From positions 204,251,799 to 204,315,798 of the forward strand of contig CM041292.1 of NCBI GenBank assembly GCA_023052935.1: 64,000 nt of DNA, in the 5' to 3' direction. The translations under genes and the position numbers were made by a program. The DNA is from Piezodorus guildinii (lineage: Eukaryota > Arthropoda > Insecta > Hemiptera > Pentatomidae). The stretch's first letter is position 1. The number at the start of each line of letters is the position of its first letter. The notes under the pieces are model-generated. The model had not been told where the DNA came from. It saw only the letters and a program-made list of their open reading frames with translations, and ran no database searches. Below, in pieces: positions 63,357 to 64,000 of the stretch.

Positions 63357-64000
63357 GACTTGAAATATGGACAAAACCCTGAAACGCCAAGGAAAATAAA
63401 TGAGATGTAAAGAAGTGGTGGAAGTAAATAATGCTTGTTTAAATATCTAAAAATACTTAAAACTTCCTAATACAATACTTAAAACTTCCAAATACAATAC
63501 TTAAAAAAAAAGTCGAACGCAATAAAGCATATTCCCTTCGTATTAATTAAGGATTTTTTCAATATAACAGTATACTTCTTGTTATTTCTATTTTCTATAG
63601 GTTTCCCCACAAAAAAAAATAAACAAATAAAATAAAATAGAAATGGGTAAAGAAATATAGTAAAAATAGCGTTTCGAACTGAGCTGAGTCGCGATTACGT
63701 AAGTCTGATTTCTTGAAAATTCTATCTATAAGTTTACTGTCTAAACTTATATATTTAATAAAATAAATTAACATAAAGAAACATTAACACAATATTTAGT
63801 TAATTAAATTATTAAATTATGTAAGATAAAATATAATAATTATAAGAAAATGGTAATATACAAAATTAACTTATTTGTTTTCCCATTTAATTCATTCATT
63901 ACGAACAAATGACTTAATCCAATATTTTCATAAATTTTAATTATTAATAACTTTTTTTGGGTTAATTAAAATAATAAAAACGTGTTAAGGATCTGCTTTA
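63357..64000. other. Unassigned AT-rich interval
   Basis: Very AT-rich to the window end. 63455-63505 has a short direct repeat (TACTTAAAACTTCC / AATACAATACTTAAAA). No gene. Confidence 0.4.

Overview
The window is strongly AT-rich eukaryotic DNA, most likely from an insect. It is packed with transposon families typical of arthropods (mariner, Tc1, Harbinger, Jockey-like and RTE-like LINEs, Penelope-like elements, Helitron-like repeats, a tRNA-derived SINE, and a Polinton/Maverick), and it has short TTAGG-type runs. I recognise no host protein-coding gene, rRNA gene or free-standing tRNA gene. Essentially everything that can be interpreted is mobile DNA, much of it broken, truncated or nested.

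Layout. 1-35.5 kb and 56-64 kb are a mosaic of old repeats: about twelve copies of one non-autonomous family (called Rep-1 here, with Helentron-like ends), about twelve fragments of one Jockey-like LINE, six or seven 3' ends of an RTE-like LINE that ends in (ATT)n, a longer LINE 3' half with an RNase H domain (20.5-22.3 kb), a SINE with perfect 11-bp target duplications (1.1-1.4 kb), and mariner copies of three families. 35.48-39.28 kb is a Harbinger element (TTA target duplication) that has itself received a Penelope-like element. Penelope-type terminal sequences recur at about eight loci, and twelve sites in them match a minimal hammerhead ribozyme pattern.

The outstanding object is 40,719-55,691: a 14,973-bp Polinton/Maverick-type insertion with 5'-AG...CT-3' ends and a 6-bp target duplication (GAAGTC). 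Instead of a normal gene complement it is one giant inverted repeat: a 7,138-bp left arm and a 7,662-bp right arm flank a spacer of only 173 bp. Each arm carries the same items from outside to inside: a promoter-like cluster of palindromic sites, about 1.1 kb of ~47-bp tandem repeats, a pair of ~135-bp repeats, a tiny coding-like relic, and a protein-primed family B DNA polymerase gene reading outward from the centre. No integrase, packaging ATPase, protease or capsid gene is visible. The two polymerase copies have different lesions: the left lost its N-terminus in a 455-bp microhomology deletion but keeps an open polymerase core, while the right keeps the N-terminus but has a 1-bp frameshift before the second half of the core. 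Both share a further frameshift at an A7 run near the C-terminus. The element interrupts the RNase H/C-terminal part of a LINE whose reading frame is restored when the insertion and one target duplicate are removed, so the palindrome appears to have integrated as a unit. I infer a snap-back or inverted-dimer derivative of a protein-primed linear replicon, mobilised in trans.
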